64,000 bases of DNA from Rikenella sp031551865. Its GTDB lineage: Bacteria; Bacteroidota; Bacteroidia; Bacteroidales; Rikenellaceae. A model generated the notes under the pieces. It did not search any database. It was given only the letters and a program-made list of their open reading frames with translations, and had not been told where the DNA came from. Position 1 is the first letter of the stretch. Each line of letters opens with the position of its first letter. Below, in pieces: positions 1 through 8,998 of the stretch. The stretch is from positions 26,241 to 90,240 of the forward strand of contig JAVBMY010000009.1 in NCBI GenBank assembly GCA_031551865.1, read 5' to 3'. Both the position numbers and the translations under genes were made by a program.

Positions 1-464
1 GCCAGGTAATCGGCGCGGGCGGCCTGCGACATACGGCGCAATTTGCCGAACAGGTCGATTTCCCACGAAACGGAAAGTCCCACGGCATAATCCTGAACAG
101 TTCCCGGCGCCTTATAGTTATCCTGAAGGTTGCCCGTGGCTTCGACTCCCAGCGACGGCCCCTGCTGGGCACGGGTACGGCGAAGGATAAGCGAGGCCTC
201 TTCGAGTTTCGAAGCGGCGATGGCCAGGTTCCGATTGCTGTCGACGGCGCGTTCGATCAGCGCGGTGAGGACAGTGTCGCCGAAATTACGCCACCAGTCG
301 AGCGTCACGATGGTATCGCCCGGCGTGGCTACCGAGTCGAACATATATGTCCCGGGCACGGGCAGCTCGGGCGATTTGAAACGCGGCCCGACGCATCCCG
401 CCACACCGAAGACCGCCGCAAAAACGGCCACTACGGCAAGGGTTATGGAAAATCGCTGTTTCAT
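1..464 (-). CDS. RND efflux outer-membrane factor (OprM/NodT family lipoprotein), partial
   Basis: Outer-membrane channel of a tripartite drug/solute efflux pump. Reading the minus strand from ATG at 464 gives a signal peptide ending in a lipobox (VAGC, Cys24), then the family's N-terminal pattern: WWRNFGD near residue 56, NRNLAIAASKLEEA coiled-coil helix, and a VSWEIDLFGKLRR segment typical of OprM/NodT proteins. The frame is open to the window edge, so only about 154 residues are seen and the C-terminal part lies outside. Its ATG overlaps the stop of the upstream RND pump gene by 4 bases, so the two are translationally coupled. The substrate cannot be told from the sequence. Confidence 0.9.
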   Translation of the reverse strand, partial: MKQRFSITLAVVAVFAAVFGVAGCVGPRFKSPELPVPGTYMFDSVATPGDTIVTLDWWRNFGDTVLTALIERAVDSNRNLAIAASKLEEASLILRRTRAQQGPSLGVEATGNLQDNYKAPGTVQDYAVGLSVSWEIDLFGKLRRMSQAARADYL

Positions 465-3400
465 AGCGTGGAATCGGTTGGGTTTTCATGGGTTTCCTGA
501 TCGGCTGCAGGAGCAGGGGGGGTAGCCGCCGAAGCGCTTTCGGAAGTCGTCGGTTCGGTTGCCGAAGCAGCAGCCGAAGCGGCCGCGATCTCGGCATCAT
601 GTTTGCGGCGGCGCTCGCGGATACAGTCGAAATGCCCCAGGCGGGCGATCAGCACATAAAGGGCGGGATAGACGAAGACCCCGATGATCGTGGCGATCCC
701 CATGCCACCGAGCAGCGAGAAACCCATCACCTGCCTGGCAATCGACGAAGCCCCCGAAGCCATGGTCAACGGGGCGATTCCCAACAGGAATGCGAAAGCG
801 GTCATCAGGATCGGACGGAAGCGCAGGCGGGCGGCTTCGGTGGCCGCCTCGCGGGCAGTGCGGCCGCTGTTGAAGAACATGTCGTTGGCGTATTCGACGA
901 TCAGGATAGCATTCTTGGCCGACAGCGCGATCAGCAGGATCAAAGAGACCTGCATGAAAATATCGCTCACGATCAGCGGATCGATCAGGTGCACTACGGC
1001 CACCACCGCCATCGCCCCGAAAAGCGCAAACGGAACTCCCAACAGGATCGACAGGGGCAGGGACCAGCTTTCGTACAGCGCCGCCAGGATCAGGAACACG
1101 AACACAAGGGCGATCAATAACGCCGTACTTCCGGTCGACGAGGCGTTGCGTTCCTGATACGACATGTCGGCCCACGCCACGCCGATGTCCTGCGGAAGCA
1201 TACGGCCAGCCAGCGTTTCGAGCGCATCCATCGCCTCGATCGACGAGTAGCGGTTGTCGGCAATGGCATTGATGGGGATCGACGGGTAGAGATTGAACTG
1301 CAGGGCAAATTCAATGCCCACCGTATCTTTGACACTGACGAAGTTAGCAAGCGGAATCTTCTGACCGTCGCGGTTCGTGACGAAGAATTCCATCAGGTTG
1401 TCTTTAGACTGGCGGTACTGCGGCTCGCTCTGCACATACGTCCGGTAGATCGACCCGAAACGGTTGAAGTTGTTGATATAGGCTCCGCCGAGGTAGGTGG
1501 TCAACACCGAATGAATCTCGGCCAGCGATACGCCCTGCTGGAAGGCGAGGTCGTTGTCGATGACGAGTTGGCGTTGTGGCACCTGCGCGTCGAATTGCGA
1601 GGTGATGTTCGATATTTCGGGAAGCGTCTGGGCGCTATCGAGAAATTCCCGTAAATAACTTCCGGGATAGGTCACCCCCTGCCCGCTCAGGTCCTGCATC
1701 ATCATCGAGATACCCGACGCGGTGCCCATGCCCTGAATGGCCGGAGGCTGGAAGGCGAAGCACTGGGCCTCGTTTACCGCCAAATACAGCATTTTATTGA
1801 TCTGGTCTTGCACCTCGTTGGCCGTGCGGCGCCGGTCGGCATAGGGTTTCAGGGTTACGAAAGTGATGCCGCTGTTAGTGCTGGCAATACGTGAAAGCAT
1901 ATTATAGCCCGATACCGACGACACATGCTCTACTTCGGGGATCTGTTTGATCATGGTTTCAACCCGGCGGCCCACCGCATCAGTGCGGCTCAACGCCGAG
2001 GCGTTCGGCAGCTTGTAATTGACCATCAGGTAGCCTTTATCTTCCTGCGGCACGAATCCGGCAGGAATGGTGCGCGAGATCAGAAATATCGAAGCGCCCA
2101 CCACGGCAATAAACAGCAGGGTGCGCCCCCCGTGGCGGGCCACGGTACCTGCAAAGCCGACATACTGGTCAGTACGGCGACCGAACCAGCGGTTGAACCA
2201 GCCGAAGAAACCATGCGTGGCCCTCTCCTTATGGCGCAGGAGCAACACGCAGAGGGTCGGCGAAAGGGTCAGGGCATTGAAAGCCGATATCACCATCGAC
2301 AACACGATGGTGATCGAAAATTGCTGGTAGAGTTTCCCGGTGATGCCGCCCACGAACGACACGGGAATAAACACGGCAGCCAGCACCACAGTCGTGGCGA
2401 TGATCGGCGAACTGACCGCCCGCATCGCCCGGATAGTGGCCTGTCGTACGTCGAGCCCTTTTTCCATACCGACCTGCACGGCCTCAACCACCACAATGGC
2501 ATCATCGACCACCAGTCCGATGGCCAACACGATACCCAGCAGGGAAAAGACGTTGATCGTGAAGCCCAGCAGCGGAAAAAGCATGAACGCCCCCACCAGC
2601 GACACGGGAATGGCCACCAGCGGGATGACCATCGCCCGCAAGTCCTGCATAAACAGGTAGATGATCAGAATCACCAACACCAACGCAATGAGCAGCGTAA
2701 CGATGATGTCGTCCATGCCGCTGACGATCGACGTGGTGGCATCGACCACGGTAGTGTATTTCATGCCGTCGTAGAACCTGGCCGACAACTCCTCCATCTT
2801 GGCCTTGACAGCGTTGCCTACTTCGAGGGCGTTGCTGCCAGGCTCCTGGAAAACGTTGATCATAGTGGAAGGGTGACCTTCGAAGTTTGATTTCACACCA
2901 TAGGTCTGCGTACCGAGTTCGATGGTGGCCACATCCTTGAGCCGGACCTGCGAACCGTCGGGCATCGTACGGATCACGATGTTGCCGTACTCTTCGGGCT
3001 TGGTGATCTGCGGAGGCATCGTCACCGTATAGGTGAACTGGGTGCCCTCGGCGCTGGGTTCGCCGCCGAGCTGCCCGGCCGGGAACACGCCGCTCTGGGC
3101 GCTGATGGCCGATGTGATGTCCGACAAGGCGATATTCAGGTAGCCAAGCACGTCGGGCTTGACCCAAATGCGCATCGAATACTGGCCCGCCCCAAGAATG
3201 TCGACCTCGCCGACACCGTGTATCTTGAGCAGTTCGTTCTGGATATTGATGTAAGCGTAATTCGAGAGAAACTTTCCGTCGTACCGGCCGTCGTCGCTAT
3301 ACAACGAGAAGATGACGAGAAAGTCGGTCGAAGCTTTTTTGGTCGTTACTCCGTATTGAATAACCGAAGCCGGGAGCAGCGAAGTGGCGGTCGATGCATT

Positions 3401-3754
3401 GTTCTGGGTGAACACGGCATCCATATCGTGGTCGGAACCCACGTCGAACGTGGCCTGGATACGCATCGTGCCGTCGTTGGCACTGGTGCTCTTGATATAG
3501 ATCATGTCGCTGGCGCCCATGATGGCACGCCCCAGCGGGGTAGCCACGGCCTGATCGACGGCGGTGGCGTCGGCACCCTGGTAGACGGTCGTGACCTGCA
3601 CGTTGGGGGCCGAAATATCGGGATATTGCTCGATAGGCAACCCGAATATGGACAATACACCCAACAACACGATGAGGATCGAGATCACCATCGAGAAAAT
3701 CGGGCGCCGTATGAAGAATTCGGTCATGGTTTGGGTCTGTTTAACATCACTCAT
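461..3754 (-). CDS. RND efflux pump, HAE1/AcrB family inner-membrane transporter
   Basis: Proton-driven inner-membrane pump of a tripartite efflux system, 1097 aa against about 1040-1060 for the family. The N-terminus has the classic FFIRRPIFSMVISI first membrane segment, and the proton-relay Asp pair is present in GLVVDDAIVVVEAV (TM4). Two repeats of periplasmic porter domain plus six membrane helices fit the full family fold. The C-terminal tail is a long Ala/Ser/Thr/Glu/Pro-rich stretch, probably cytoplasmic and disordered. An internal ATG at 3727 (MTEFFIRR) matches usual family starts as well as 3754 does. It lies 35 bp after the adaptor gene and overlaps the outer-membrane factor by 4 bp. 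Confidence 0.96.
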   Translation of the reverse strand: MSDVKQTQTMTEFFIRRPIFSMVISILIVLLGVLSIFGLPIEQYPDISAPNVQVTTVYQGADATAVDQAVATPLGRAIMGASDMIYIKSTSANDGTMRIQATFDVGSDHDMDAVFTQNNASTATSLLPASVIQYGVTTKKASTDFLVIFSLYSDDGRYDGKFLSNYAYINIQNELLKIHGVGEVDILGAGQYSMRIWVKPDVLGYLNIALSDITSAISAQSGVFPAGQLGGEPSAEGTQFTYTVTMPPQITKPEEYGNIVIRTMPDGSQVRLKDVATIELGTQTYGVKSNFEGHPSTMINVFQEPGSNALEVGNAVKAKMEELSARFYDGMKYTTVVDATTSIVSGMDDIIVTLLIALVLVILIIYLFMQDLRAMVIPLVAIPVSLVGAFMLFPLLGFTINVFSLLGIVLAIGLVVDDAIVVVEAVQVGMEKGLDVRQATIRAMRAVSSPIIATTVVLAAVFIPVSFVGGITGKLYQQFSITIVLSMVISAFNALTLSPTLCVLLLRHKERATHGFFGWFNRWFGRRTDQYVGFAGTVARHGGRTLLFIAVVGASIFLISRTIPAGFVPQEDKGYLMVNYKLPNASALSRTDAVGRRVETMIKQIPEVEHVSSVSGYNMLSRIASTNSGITFVTLKPYADRRRTANEVQDQINKMLYLAVNEAQCFAFQPPAIQGMGTASGISMMMQDLSGQGVTYPGSYLREFLDSAQTLPEISNITSQFDAQVPQRQLVIDNDLAFQQGVSLAEIHSVLTTYLGGAYINNFNRFGSIYRTYVQSEPQYRQSKDNLMEFFVTNRDGQKIPLANFVSVKDTVGIEFALQFNLYPSIPINAIADNRYSSIEAMDALETLAGRMLPQDIGVAWADMSYQERNASSTGSTALLIALVFVFLILAALYESWSLPLSILLGVPFALFGAMAVVAVVHLIDPLIVSDIFMQVSLILLIALSAKNAILIVEYANDMFFNSGRTAREAATEAARLRFRPILMTAFAFLLGIAPLTMASGASSIARQVMGFSLLGGMGIATIIGVFVYPALYVLIARLGHFDCIRERRRKHDAEIAAASAAASATEPTTSESASAATPPAPAADQETHENPTDSTL

Positions 3755-3789
3755 GCCATCCCCCGGCAGGCTCGGGATGACGTGGATAG

Positions 3790-4956
3790 TTATTTTTGTT
3801 CGGTCGCAATTCCCTGTTCTTGCGGCCCTGCGGCAACCGGTATGATCTTCATTCCACCACGGACTTTCGCAAATCCTTCGGTCAGCACCTGCTCACCGGC
3901 GGCCAATCCCGAGCCGATCACCCATTGCGCTCCGTAAGTATCTCCCAGCCCTACCGGACGGAATTCGAGCGTGCTGTCGCTTTTCACCACATACACGCTA
4001 TTGTTGCCCTGCGTCTGGATCACCGCTTTCTGGGGGACGAGGACTACGGGGTTCGGGCGCCCCACGTCGGCCATAATGCGGACGTATTGCCCCGGTTTGA
4101 GGCTCATATCCGAATTGGGAAAAAGTACCCGGAGTACCACGGCGCCCACGGCATTGTCGATTGCCCGCTGGGTGAAATCGTAGGCCCCCGCGTAGGAATA
4201 GATGGTGCCGTCGGAGAGTTTCATCCTGATATTCGACAGCAGGGAGTGGTTTTCGTGCATAGCCCCTTCCATCGAGTCACGGGCCGCGATCTCAAGGTAG
4301 CGCGACAACGGTAACGAAACATTCACATAGATCGAATCGACCTGCGACAGGACGTTTAGCACGGGAATCTGGGTACCCGTGCCCACATAGTCGCCGAGCG
4401 AAGCCCTGGTTTCGCCGATCACGCCGTCGACCGGCGCATAGATTTTGGTATAGGATTGGTTGAGGCGCGCCCGGTTGAGATCGGCCGAAGCACTGCGTAC
4501 CGACGAACGGGCGGCAGCAAGGTTGGCCGTAGCCTTGTCGAGGCTGCTTTGGCTGATGGCGGATATACGCGCCAGGGGGACCGAGCGGTCGTAATCGTTC
4601 TGGGCATCGACAAGCACTGCCCGGGCATTGGCCAGCGCCGCTTCGGCACGGTGCAGGTCGACGGTGGTTTGTTGAGGATCGATAGTCAGCAGCAGGTCGC
4701 CTTTGCGCACTACACTACCCTCTTTGTAGTGTATGCCCGTCAGGTAACCGCTGACACGGGGCTGTAACGCCACATCATGCTTGCTGTAGGTCTGCCCGAC
4801 GAATTCCATCCGGGTGGGCAGTTGCTGCTGCTCGGCCACCGCAACTGCAAGCTGCGGTGGCGGTATCACTTGGGGGCTATTGCCAGAACAGGCAGTTGCA
4901 ACCGAAACTGCAACTACCTGCAATAGAAGTTTTGTGGTTGATCGGGCGCTCGTCAT
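3790..4956 (-). CDS. RND efflux periplasmic adaptor (MFP/HlyD/AcrA family lipoprotein)
   Basis: Periplasmic adaptor that joins the RND pump to its outer-membrane channel; 388 aa, normal for AcrA-like proteins. The signal peptide ends at a lipobox with Cys23 (VATACSG). Then come the barrel-sandwich half motif (QPRVSGYLTGIHYKEGSVVRKGD), an alpha-hairpin of heptad-like sequence (about residues 105-165), the second lipoyl half (IYAPVDGVIGETRASLGDYVGTG) and a beta-barrel region. It is the first gene of the adaptor-pump-channel operon read on the minus strand. No regulator gene lies upstream in the 49-bp gap to the next gene. Confidence 0.95.
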   Translation of the reverse strand: MTSARSTTKLLLQVVAVSVATACSGNSPQVIPPPQLAVAVAEQQQLPTRMEFVGQTYSKHDVALQPRVSGYLTGIHYKEGSVVRKGDLLLTIDPQQTTVDLHRAEAALANARAVLVDAQNDYDRSVPLARISAISQSSLDKATANLAAARSSVRSASADLNRARLNQSYTKIYAPVDGVIGETRASLGDYVGTGTQIPVLNVLSQVDSIYVNVSLPLSRYLEIAARDSMEGAMHENHSLLSNIRMKLSDGTIYSYAGAYDFTQRAIDNAVGAVVLRVLFPNSDMSLKPGQYVRIMADVGRPNPVVLVPQKAVIQTQGNNSVYVVKSDSTLEFRPVGLGDTYGAQWVIGSGLAAGEQVLTEGFAKVRGGMKIIPVAAGPQEQGIATEQK

Positions 4957-5005
4957 AGGGTTTGCGTTTTTGAACTTCCTTCACCTTCGCCGCACCCTGC
5001 CCGCG

Positions 5006-6280
5006 CTATTTTATCGAATGGTCTTGCGGAAATTTCTCGCCGCTCCAGGCTTTTTGCGAGGTCCATTTCCCGGGGGGTGCAGTCCAGAACTCATCATTCT
5101 CAGGCAAACCTAATGCCAAAAATCCCGTGGTACACAAATAGAGGCTCCCGGTGCAGGTATAGGCCTCGCCGAGTTCGTGCTGGCTGCCCGCAAACCCGAT
5201 TTGCAACCACCCCCCGGCCGAGAATGTGCCCGGTGCTTCGAAAAAATTGCGGAACACAGCGGTCATGGCCCCCCGTGTGGCCCCCTTGTCCAGTTCCGCA
5301 GGAAGTTGCCCGAGCAGGGCCATTTGCGACAAAGTCTGCAATGCGGCACTGCGGTATTGGAGCGAACGACCGATGGGCGGAATCGTACCTTCGGGCGATA
5401 TGAACCGTTCGAGCACCGCGGCATAGCGCGTGGAACGTGCCAAAACCGTCCGTACGAAATCGGCCGGATACATGTGGGACATCCGGCGCACCACATCGAC
5501 CATCATCGGCTGGATCACGAAGCTGTTGTAGTAGTCCCAATGGAACGGCGGGCCGTCGCCGTAGGCACCGTCACCCACATACCACGCGTCGGTCTGGCGC
5601 ACGGGATAATCGACCCTCACCACATCGTAAGGCTCGCCCACGGAGTACAGGAATGCCTCGACCATTGCACTGAACAGCAGCCAATTGCTGACATTCGGCC
5701 GAACCGTGCGGGTTTTGATCATCTCGTCGACGATACGCCGCTGGGTCAGGCTGTCGAGGCCTCCCCACAAGCGTTTCGGGGCACGCATAAGCCCCTGGGC
5801 CAGGTGCGCCGCATCGACCAGCGCCTGATAACCTACGGCAAAGTCGATGTAGTCGGGAGACTCGGGATTCATCGCATTCTGCAGCCCCTTGATGGTCATT
5901 TGCCGGAACTCTTCGCGCATACGGCCTTCGGCATCGTCAGAGGCAGGCAATTCGAGCCACGGCGCTATGCCGCAGACGGTACGGCCAAGGGCTTCGAGGT
6001 AGGCATACTTCGTGCGGTCGCCATAGCCCGGATATTCGGGGTGGGACGGCCCGCGCTGTTCGATCGGCATATTGGCATGGAGCGTTCCGTCTGCAAGGTT
6101 ACGGAGTACGGGGCGGGCGATCCGGTCGAGCGTGGCCACCCAGTACTCGCGGTCGGTTTGCGGGGATACGGGCGCAGCCCTCCTGGCGGCCAAAGCGGCA
6201 GGGGCAAACGCCGACGGCATAATGGTTCCTGCAAACCACAGCAAAAGGCCGCTCAGAGCTATGGTGGCTATTCTTTTCAT
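5006..6280 (-). CDS. DUF2264 domain protein, exported
   Basis: A 424-aa protein with an N-terminal signal peptide (about residues 1-31, cleavage near LAA-RR) followed by a single DUF2264 domain over most of its length. The block DREYWVATLDRIARPVLRNLA and the following RGPSHPEYPGYGDRTKYAYLEALGR are characteristic of this family, whose members are found in polysaccharide-utilisation loci. The exact reaction is not settled; the alpha-helical toroid fold is like that of heparinase or GH88-type enzymes. It starts 6 bp after the GH88 gene and is surely in its operon, which points to degradation of uronic-acid glycans. A 49-bp gap separates it from the efflux operon. Confidence 0.85.
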   Translation of the reverse strand: MKRIATIALSGLLLWFAGTIMPSAFAPAALAARRAAPVSPQTDREYWVATLDRIARPVLRNLADGTLHANMPIEQRGPSHPEYPGYGDRTKYAYLEALGRTVCGIAPWLELPASDDAEGRMREEFRQMTIKGLQNAMNPESPDYIDFAVGYQALVDAAHLAQGLMRAPKRLWGGLDSLTQRRIVDEMIKTRTVRPNVSNWLLFSAMVEAFLYSVGEPYDVVRVDYPVRQTDAWYVGDGAYGDGPPFHWDYYNSFVIQPMMVDVVRRMSHMYPADFVRTVLARSTRYAAVLERFISPEGTIPPIGRSLQYRSAALQTLSQMALLGQLPAELDKGATRGAMTAVFRNFFEAPGTFSAGGWLQIGFAGSQHELGEAYTCTGSLYLCTTGFLALGLPENDEFWTAPPGKWTSQKAWSGEKFPQDHSIK

Positions 6281-6286
6281 AATCTT

Positions 6287-7519
6287 CTATCTGTTGTCGA
6301 GGTCACGTTTGCGCTTGAGCGCTTCAAGGAAATAGTAGTCGGCATAGACGAGCGGAACATCAACTTCGCCGGGACCGGGCAGGTTGCCCACGCAATGCAT
6401 AATCAGGAAATTGCCGTTCCGGCCCTCAGGGGCACGATAGGCGGGCGAAGCGAGCGAGGTAAGTATTTGGTCGGCCAGTCCGCGGTATTCGCGGGCAGCG
6501 TTGCCTTCGGCATAGGTCGAGAGTTCGTAGAATGCCGAAGCCATGATCGAAGCGGCCGAAGCATCGCGCAATACGGCAGAGTCTCCAGAACGCGGAGGCG
6601 CGTCGTAATCCCAATGCGGCACACGGTTGGCAGGAAGGCGCGGAATGATGTACGACGCGATGCGACGGGCCTGATCGAGGTAGCGCTCATCGCGCGTATA
6701 ACGGTAACACAACACATAACCGTACAGTCCCCAGGCTTCGCCGCGCGACCAGGTTGATTCGTGGGCATAGCCCTGATGGGTGTTGCGGTGCAGCACCTCG
6801 CCCGTTTCGGGGTCGTAGTCGATCACGTGGTACGAGCCGTAATCGGGACGGAAATGGTTTGCTATCGTCTTGTCGGCGTGCGATACGGCGATGTTCCAAT
6901 ACGTAGAGTCGCCACTCATCCGCGTGGCCTCGAACAGCAGTTCGAGGTTCATCATGTTGTCGATGATCACGGGGCATCTCCAGCGGGCGTTGGCATTCCA
7001 CGACTGGATGACCCCCGCGCCGGGGCGGTAGCGTTTGGTCAGGGTTTGGGCAGCCGTTACGATCACATCCTTGTAAGATTCTTTGCCCGTCAGGCGCAGC
7101 CCGTTACCGAAGCTGCAAAAGATCATGAAACCGATGTCGTGGTTCCCGGTGTAGTATTTGATGCGCTCCATGCCTTCGGTGTATCTCACCGCCTTGGTGC
7201 GCCACAGGGTGTCGCCGGTCAGTTCGTACATGTACCACAGCGAACCGGGGAAGAATCCGCTCGTCCAGTCGTCGAGGCTCGTAAATCCGGTGCGTCCGTT
7301 TCTGTCTGTCGTGCGGGGACTGGGCACATCGGCCGGGTTGCGGGATGCCCAGGCCGTATCGGTGGTGTCGAGCAGCAGGCGCATCTGGGGCACAGCGGAT
7401 TCGACACTTCGGGAAACGAAATCTTTTTTCTTCTTAGCGGCCGATACCACAGACATGTCGGCGGCCAGTAGTGCCAGCATAGTCAACGAAACGGCGAAAA
7501 GTCTTGTTTTGCTCATCAT
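6287..7519 (-). CDS. Glycoside hydrolase family 88, unsaturated glucuronyl hydrolase
   Basis: Likely hydrolyses unsaturated uronic acid from the non-reducing end of oligosaccharides made by polysaccharide lyases. The 410-aa protein has a signal peptide (about 1-27) and a GH88 barrel. Two Asp residues match the known catalytic pair in spacing and context: D128 in GNHDIGFM and D187 in IIDNMMNLELL (59 apart; the Bacillus GL1 enzyme has D88 and D149). It is the first gene of a two-gene minus-strand operon with DUF2264 and is divergent from a DUF4861 gene, a combination seen in loci for pectin or host-glycan breakdown. No SusC/SusD pair or lyase is in the window. Confidence 0.93.
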   Translation of the reverse strand: MMSKTRLFAVSLTMLALLAADMSVVSAAKKKKDFVSRSVESAVPQMRLLLDTTDTAWASRNPADVPSPRTTDRNGRTGFTSLDDWTSGFFPGSLWYMYELTGDTLWRTKAVRYTEGMERIKYYTGNHDIGFMIFCSFGNGLRLTGKESYKDVIVTAAQTLTKRYRPGAGVIQSWNANARWRCPVIIDNMMNLELLFEATRMSGDSTYWNIAVSHADKTIANHFRPDYGSYHVIDYDPETGEVLHRNTHQGYAHESTWSRGEAWGLYGYVLCYRYTRDERYLDQARRIASYIIPRLPANRVPHWDYDAPPRSGDSAVLRDASAASIMASAFYELSTYAEGNAAREYRGLADQILTSLASPAYRAPEGRNGNFLIMHCVGNLPGPGEVDVPLVYADYYFLEALKRKRDLDNR

Positions 7520-7617
7520 GGGGCGATTAGTGGGGGTGACAATTGATGTTCAGGTCGATTACAACAAATGTAATAAAAAAGCCTTAGATTTGTGTTTATC
7601 GAATAACTCAACTCCAT
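7520..7617. promoter_or_regulatory. Divergent promoter region of the GH88 and DUF4861 genes
   Basis: The 98-bp gap holds two Bacteroidetes -7 elements facing apart: TACATTTG on the minus strand (7572 to 7565) towards the GH88 gene and TAGATTTG on the plus strand (7585-7592) towards the DUF4861 gene. They are only 12 bp apart, so the two transcription units share regulatory DNA and are probably co-regulated. Clear -33 TTTG boxes were not found for either, which suggests dependence on an activator. Confidence 0.6.
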
Positions 7618-8757
7618 ATGCAAAAACTTTCTTTAGCCTTGTTTGCCGCCCTGTTCTGCCTGTCGTGCAACGGCAAAAGCGTGAAGGTCACCAACCCGCT
7701 CAACATCGCCCGTACCCACGAAACCGTAGAGGTCGAATGGTCGAAAATCCGGGAGCTGCTCGGCAACGACATCGCACCCGACAAAGTGGTCGTGCAGTCC
7801 GGCGGCACGCAGATACCCTCTCAGATATTGTACAAAGGCGGCGGGCAGCCGCTCGCGCTGATTTTCCAGGCCACCGTCCCGGCCAAAGGTAGCGCCACTT
7901 ATACCCTTAAGAAAGGCACCCGCGAAGCATACCCGCCACAAACCTTCGGCCGCCAGGTGCCCGAACGGATGGATGATTTCGCCTGGGAAAACAACCGGAT
8001 CGCATTCCGAATGTACGGCCCGGCCCTCGAAGCCACGGGCGAGATCAGCAACGGCATCGACGTATGGGTCAAAAGCACCCCAAACCTCATTATTGATAAC
8101 TGGTATGCCTCTGGCGATTACCATGTCGACCACGGCGAAGGCTTCGACGGCTACAAGGTGGGACGCACCCTCGGCGCCGGGGCAATGGCTCCGTTTGCGG
8201 ACGGCAAATTATGGCCGGGCAACAATTACACGAAGGCCGAACTCCTCGACCTCGGACCGGTTCGCGTCAGCTTCCGGCTCCATTACGCGGCATTCGACGT
8301 GAACGGACAACCGGTGTCTGAAACGCGAGACATTTCGCTCGACGCGAACACCTCGTTCAACCGCATCACGGAATGCTACAGCTACGTGAACCCCGACAGC
8401 AGCAAACCGGAGATCGAGGTGGCCGCCGGGATCATCATGCGCAACGACAAGGGCGGACGTGTACTCGATTATCCCAAAGAGCCTATATATATGATGGGCT
8501 ACTGGGAACCCACAAACCACGACAACAATACCGACAACGGCAATATCTGCGTGGCCGTCATTACCCCAACCCCGCTGGTGGTCGAATACCACTCGAACCA
8601 CGTGATCGGCCGCACCGGAATCCCCGTAGGGCAACCCTACACTTACCTGATGGGCGCCGGTTGGAGCAAAGGCGGTTTCCCCACCTCGGCCGACTGGAGC
8701 CGCGCGATTGTCGGCGAACAGCAGAAATTTGCCAATCCGTTGCAAGTAAAATTCTAA
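7618..8757 (+). CDS. DUF4861 family lipoprotein
   Basis: A 379-aa protein with a lipoprotein-type signal peptide (Cys17) and then a DUF4861 domain; the block TNPLNIARTHETVEVEW at residues 25-41 and the ending YTYLMGAGWSKGGFPTSADW are family hallmarks. DUF4861 proteins occur beside pectin- and uronate-active enzymes; a beta-sandwich fold and carbohydrate role are inferred, not proven. The gene is divergent from the GH88-DUF2264 pair and shares its 98-bp promoter region, so the three genes look like one regulon for trimming unsaturated uronate oligosaccharides at the cell surface or in the periplasm. Confidence 0.85.
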   Translation: MQKLSLALFAALFCLSCNGKSVKVTNPLNIARTHETVEVEWSKIRELLGNDIAPDKVVVQSGGTQIPSQILYKGGGQPLALIFQATVPAKGSATYTLKKGTREAYPPQTFGRQVPERMDDFAWENNRIAFRMYGPALEATGEISNGIDVWVKSTPNLIIDNWYASGDYHVDHGEGFDGYKVGRTLGAGAMAPFADGKLWPGNNYTKAELLDLGPVRVSFRLHYAAFDVNGQPVSETRDISLDANTSFNRITECYSYVNPDSSKPEIEVAAGIIMRNDKGGRVLDYPKEPIYMMGYWEPTNHDNNTDNGNICVAVITPTPLVVEYHSNHVIGRTGIPVGQPYTYLMGAGWSKGGFPTSADWSRAIVGEQQKFANPLQVKF

Positions 8758-8762
8758 CGGCA

Positions 8763-8839
8763 TGTCATCCTGAGCGAAGTGAAGGCTCTCGTGTAAAGTT
8801 CAGTCTCTCCCAAAATCCTTCACTTCGCCCGGGACGATA
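8763..8839. repeat. Intergenic imperfect palindrome, TGTCATCC type
   Basis: Left arm 8763-8785 begins TGTCATCCTGAGCGAAG; right arm 8817-8839 is its imperfect reverse complement, sharing an 11-base core (GCGAAGTGAAG). It lies 5 bp after the stop of the DUF4861 gene. Related elements are at 27797-27880, 33375-33461, 37044-37120 and, as a half site, 38231-38256. Confidence 0.7.
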
Positions 8840-8905
8840 CCTTGAAAGAATTGACCCCGGCATCAAAAAATCGCAACACCCTATTGCAGGAAACAAAAAT
8901 TTCCT

Positions 8906-8913
8906 TACATTTG
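8906..8913 (+). promoter_or_regulatory. Promoter -7 element of the trp leader/trpB unit
   Basis: TACATTTG matches the Bacteroidetes TAnnTTTG element; a weak -33 match (ATTGC, around 8884) lies 19 nt upstream. The leader-peptide ATG at 8921 is only 7 nt after the element, so the leader transcript would have almost no 5' untranslated sequence. Confidence 0.65.
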
Positions 8914-8920
8914 TATTCAT

Positions 8921-8998
8921 ATGAAAAACCTGATCGCACAAGCATGGTGGTGGCGCACACAATTCCCAAGGGTTGTGAGTAGCCGTATGCCTGTGTAG
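8921..8998 (+). CDS. trpL: trp operon leader peptide with three consecutive Trp codons
   Basis: A 25-codon open frame (ATG 8921, TAG 8996) contains the codon run TGG TGG TGG at 8945-8953, encoding the segment MKNLIAQAWWWRTQ at its start. Trp is the rarest residue, so three in a row just upstream of trpB is strong evidence for a stalling leader peptide. It is followed by mutually exclusive hairpins (8973-8981 with 9041-9049, against the 9029-9058 terminator). The peptide is too short for ordinary gene finding. The arrangement matches what is expected of the Rfam Bacteroid-trp leader class, which is known upstream of trp genes in this phylum; that identity would need a covariance-model search. 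Confidence 0.93.
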   Translation: MKNLIAQAWWWRTQFPRVVSSRMPV

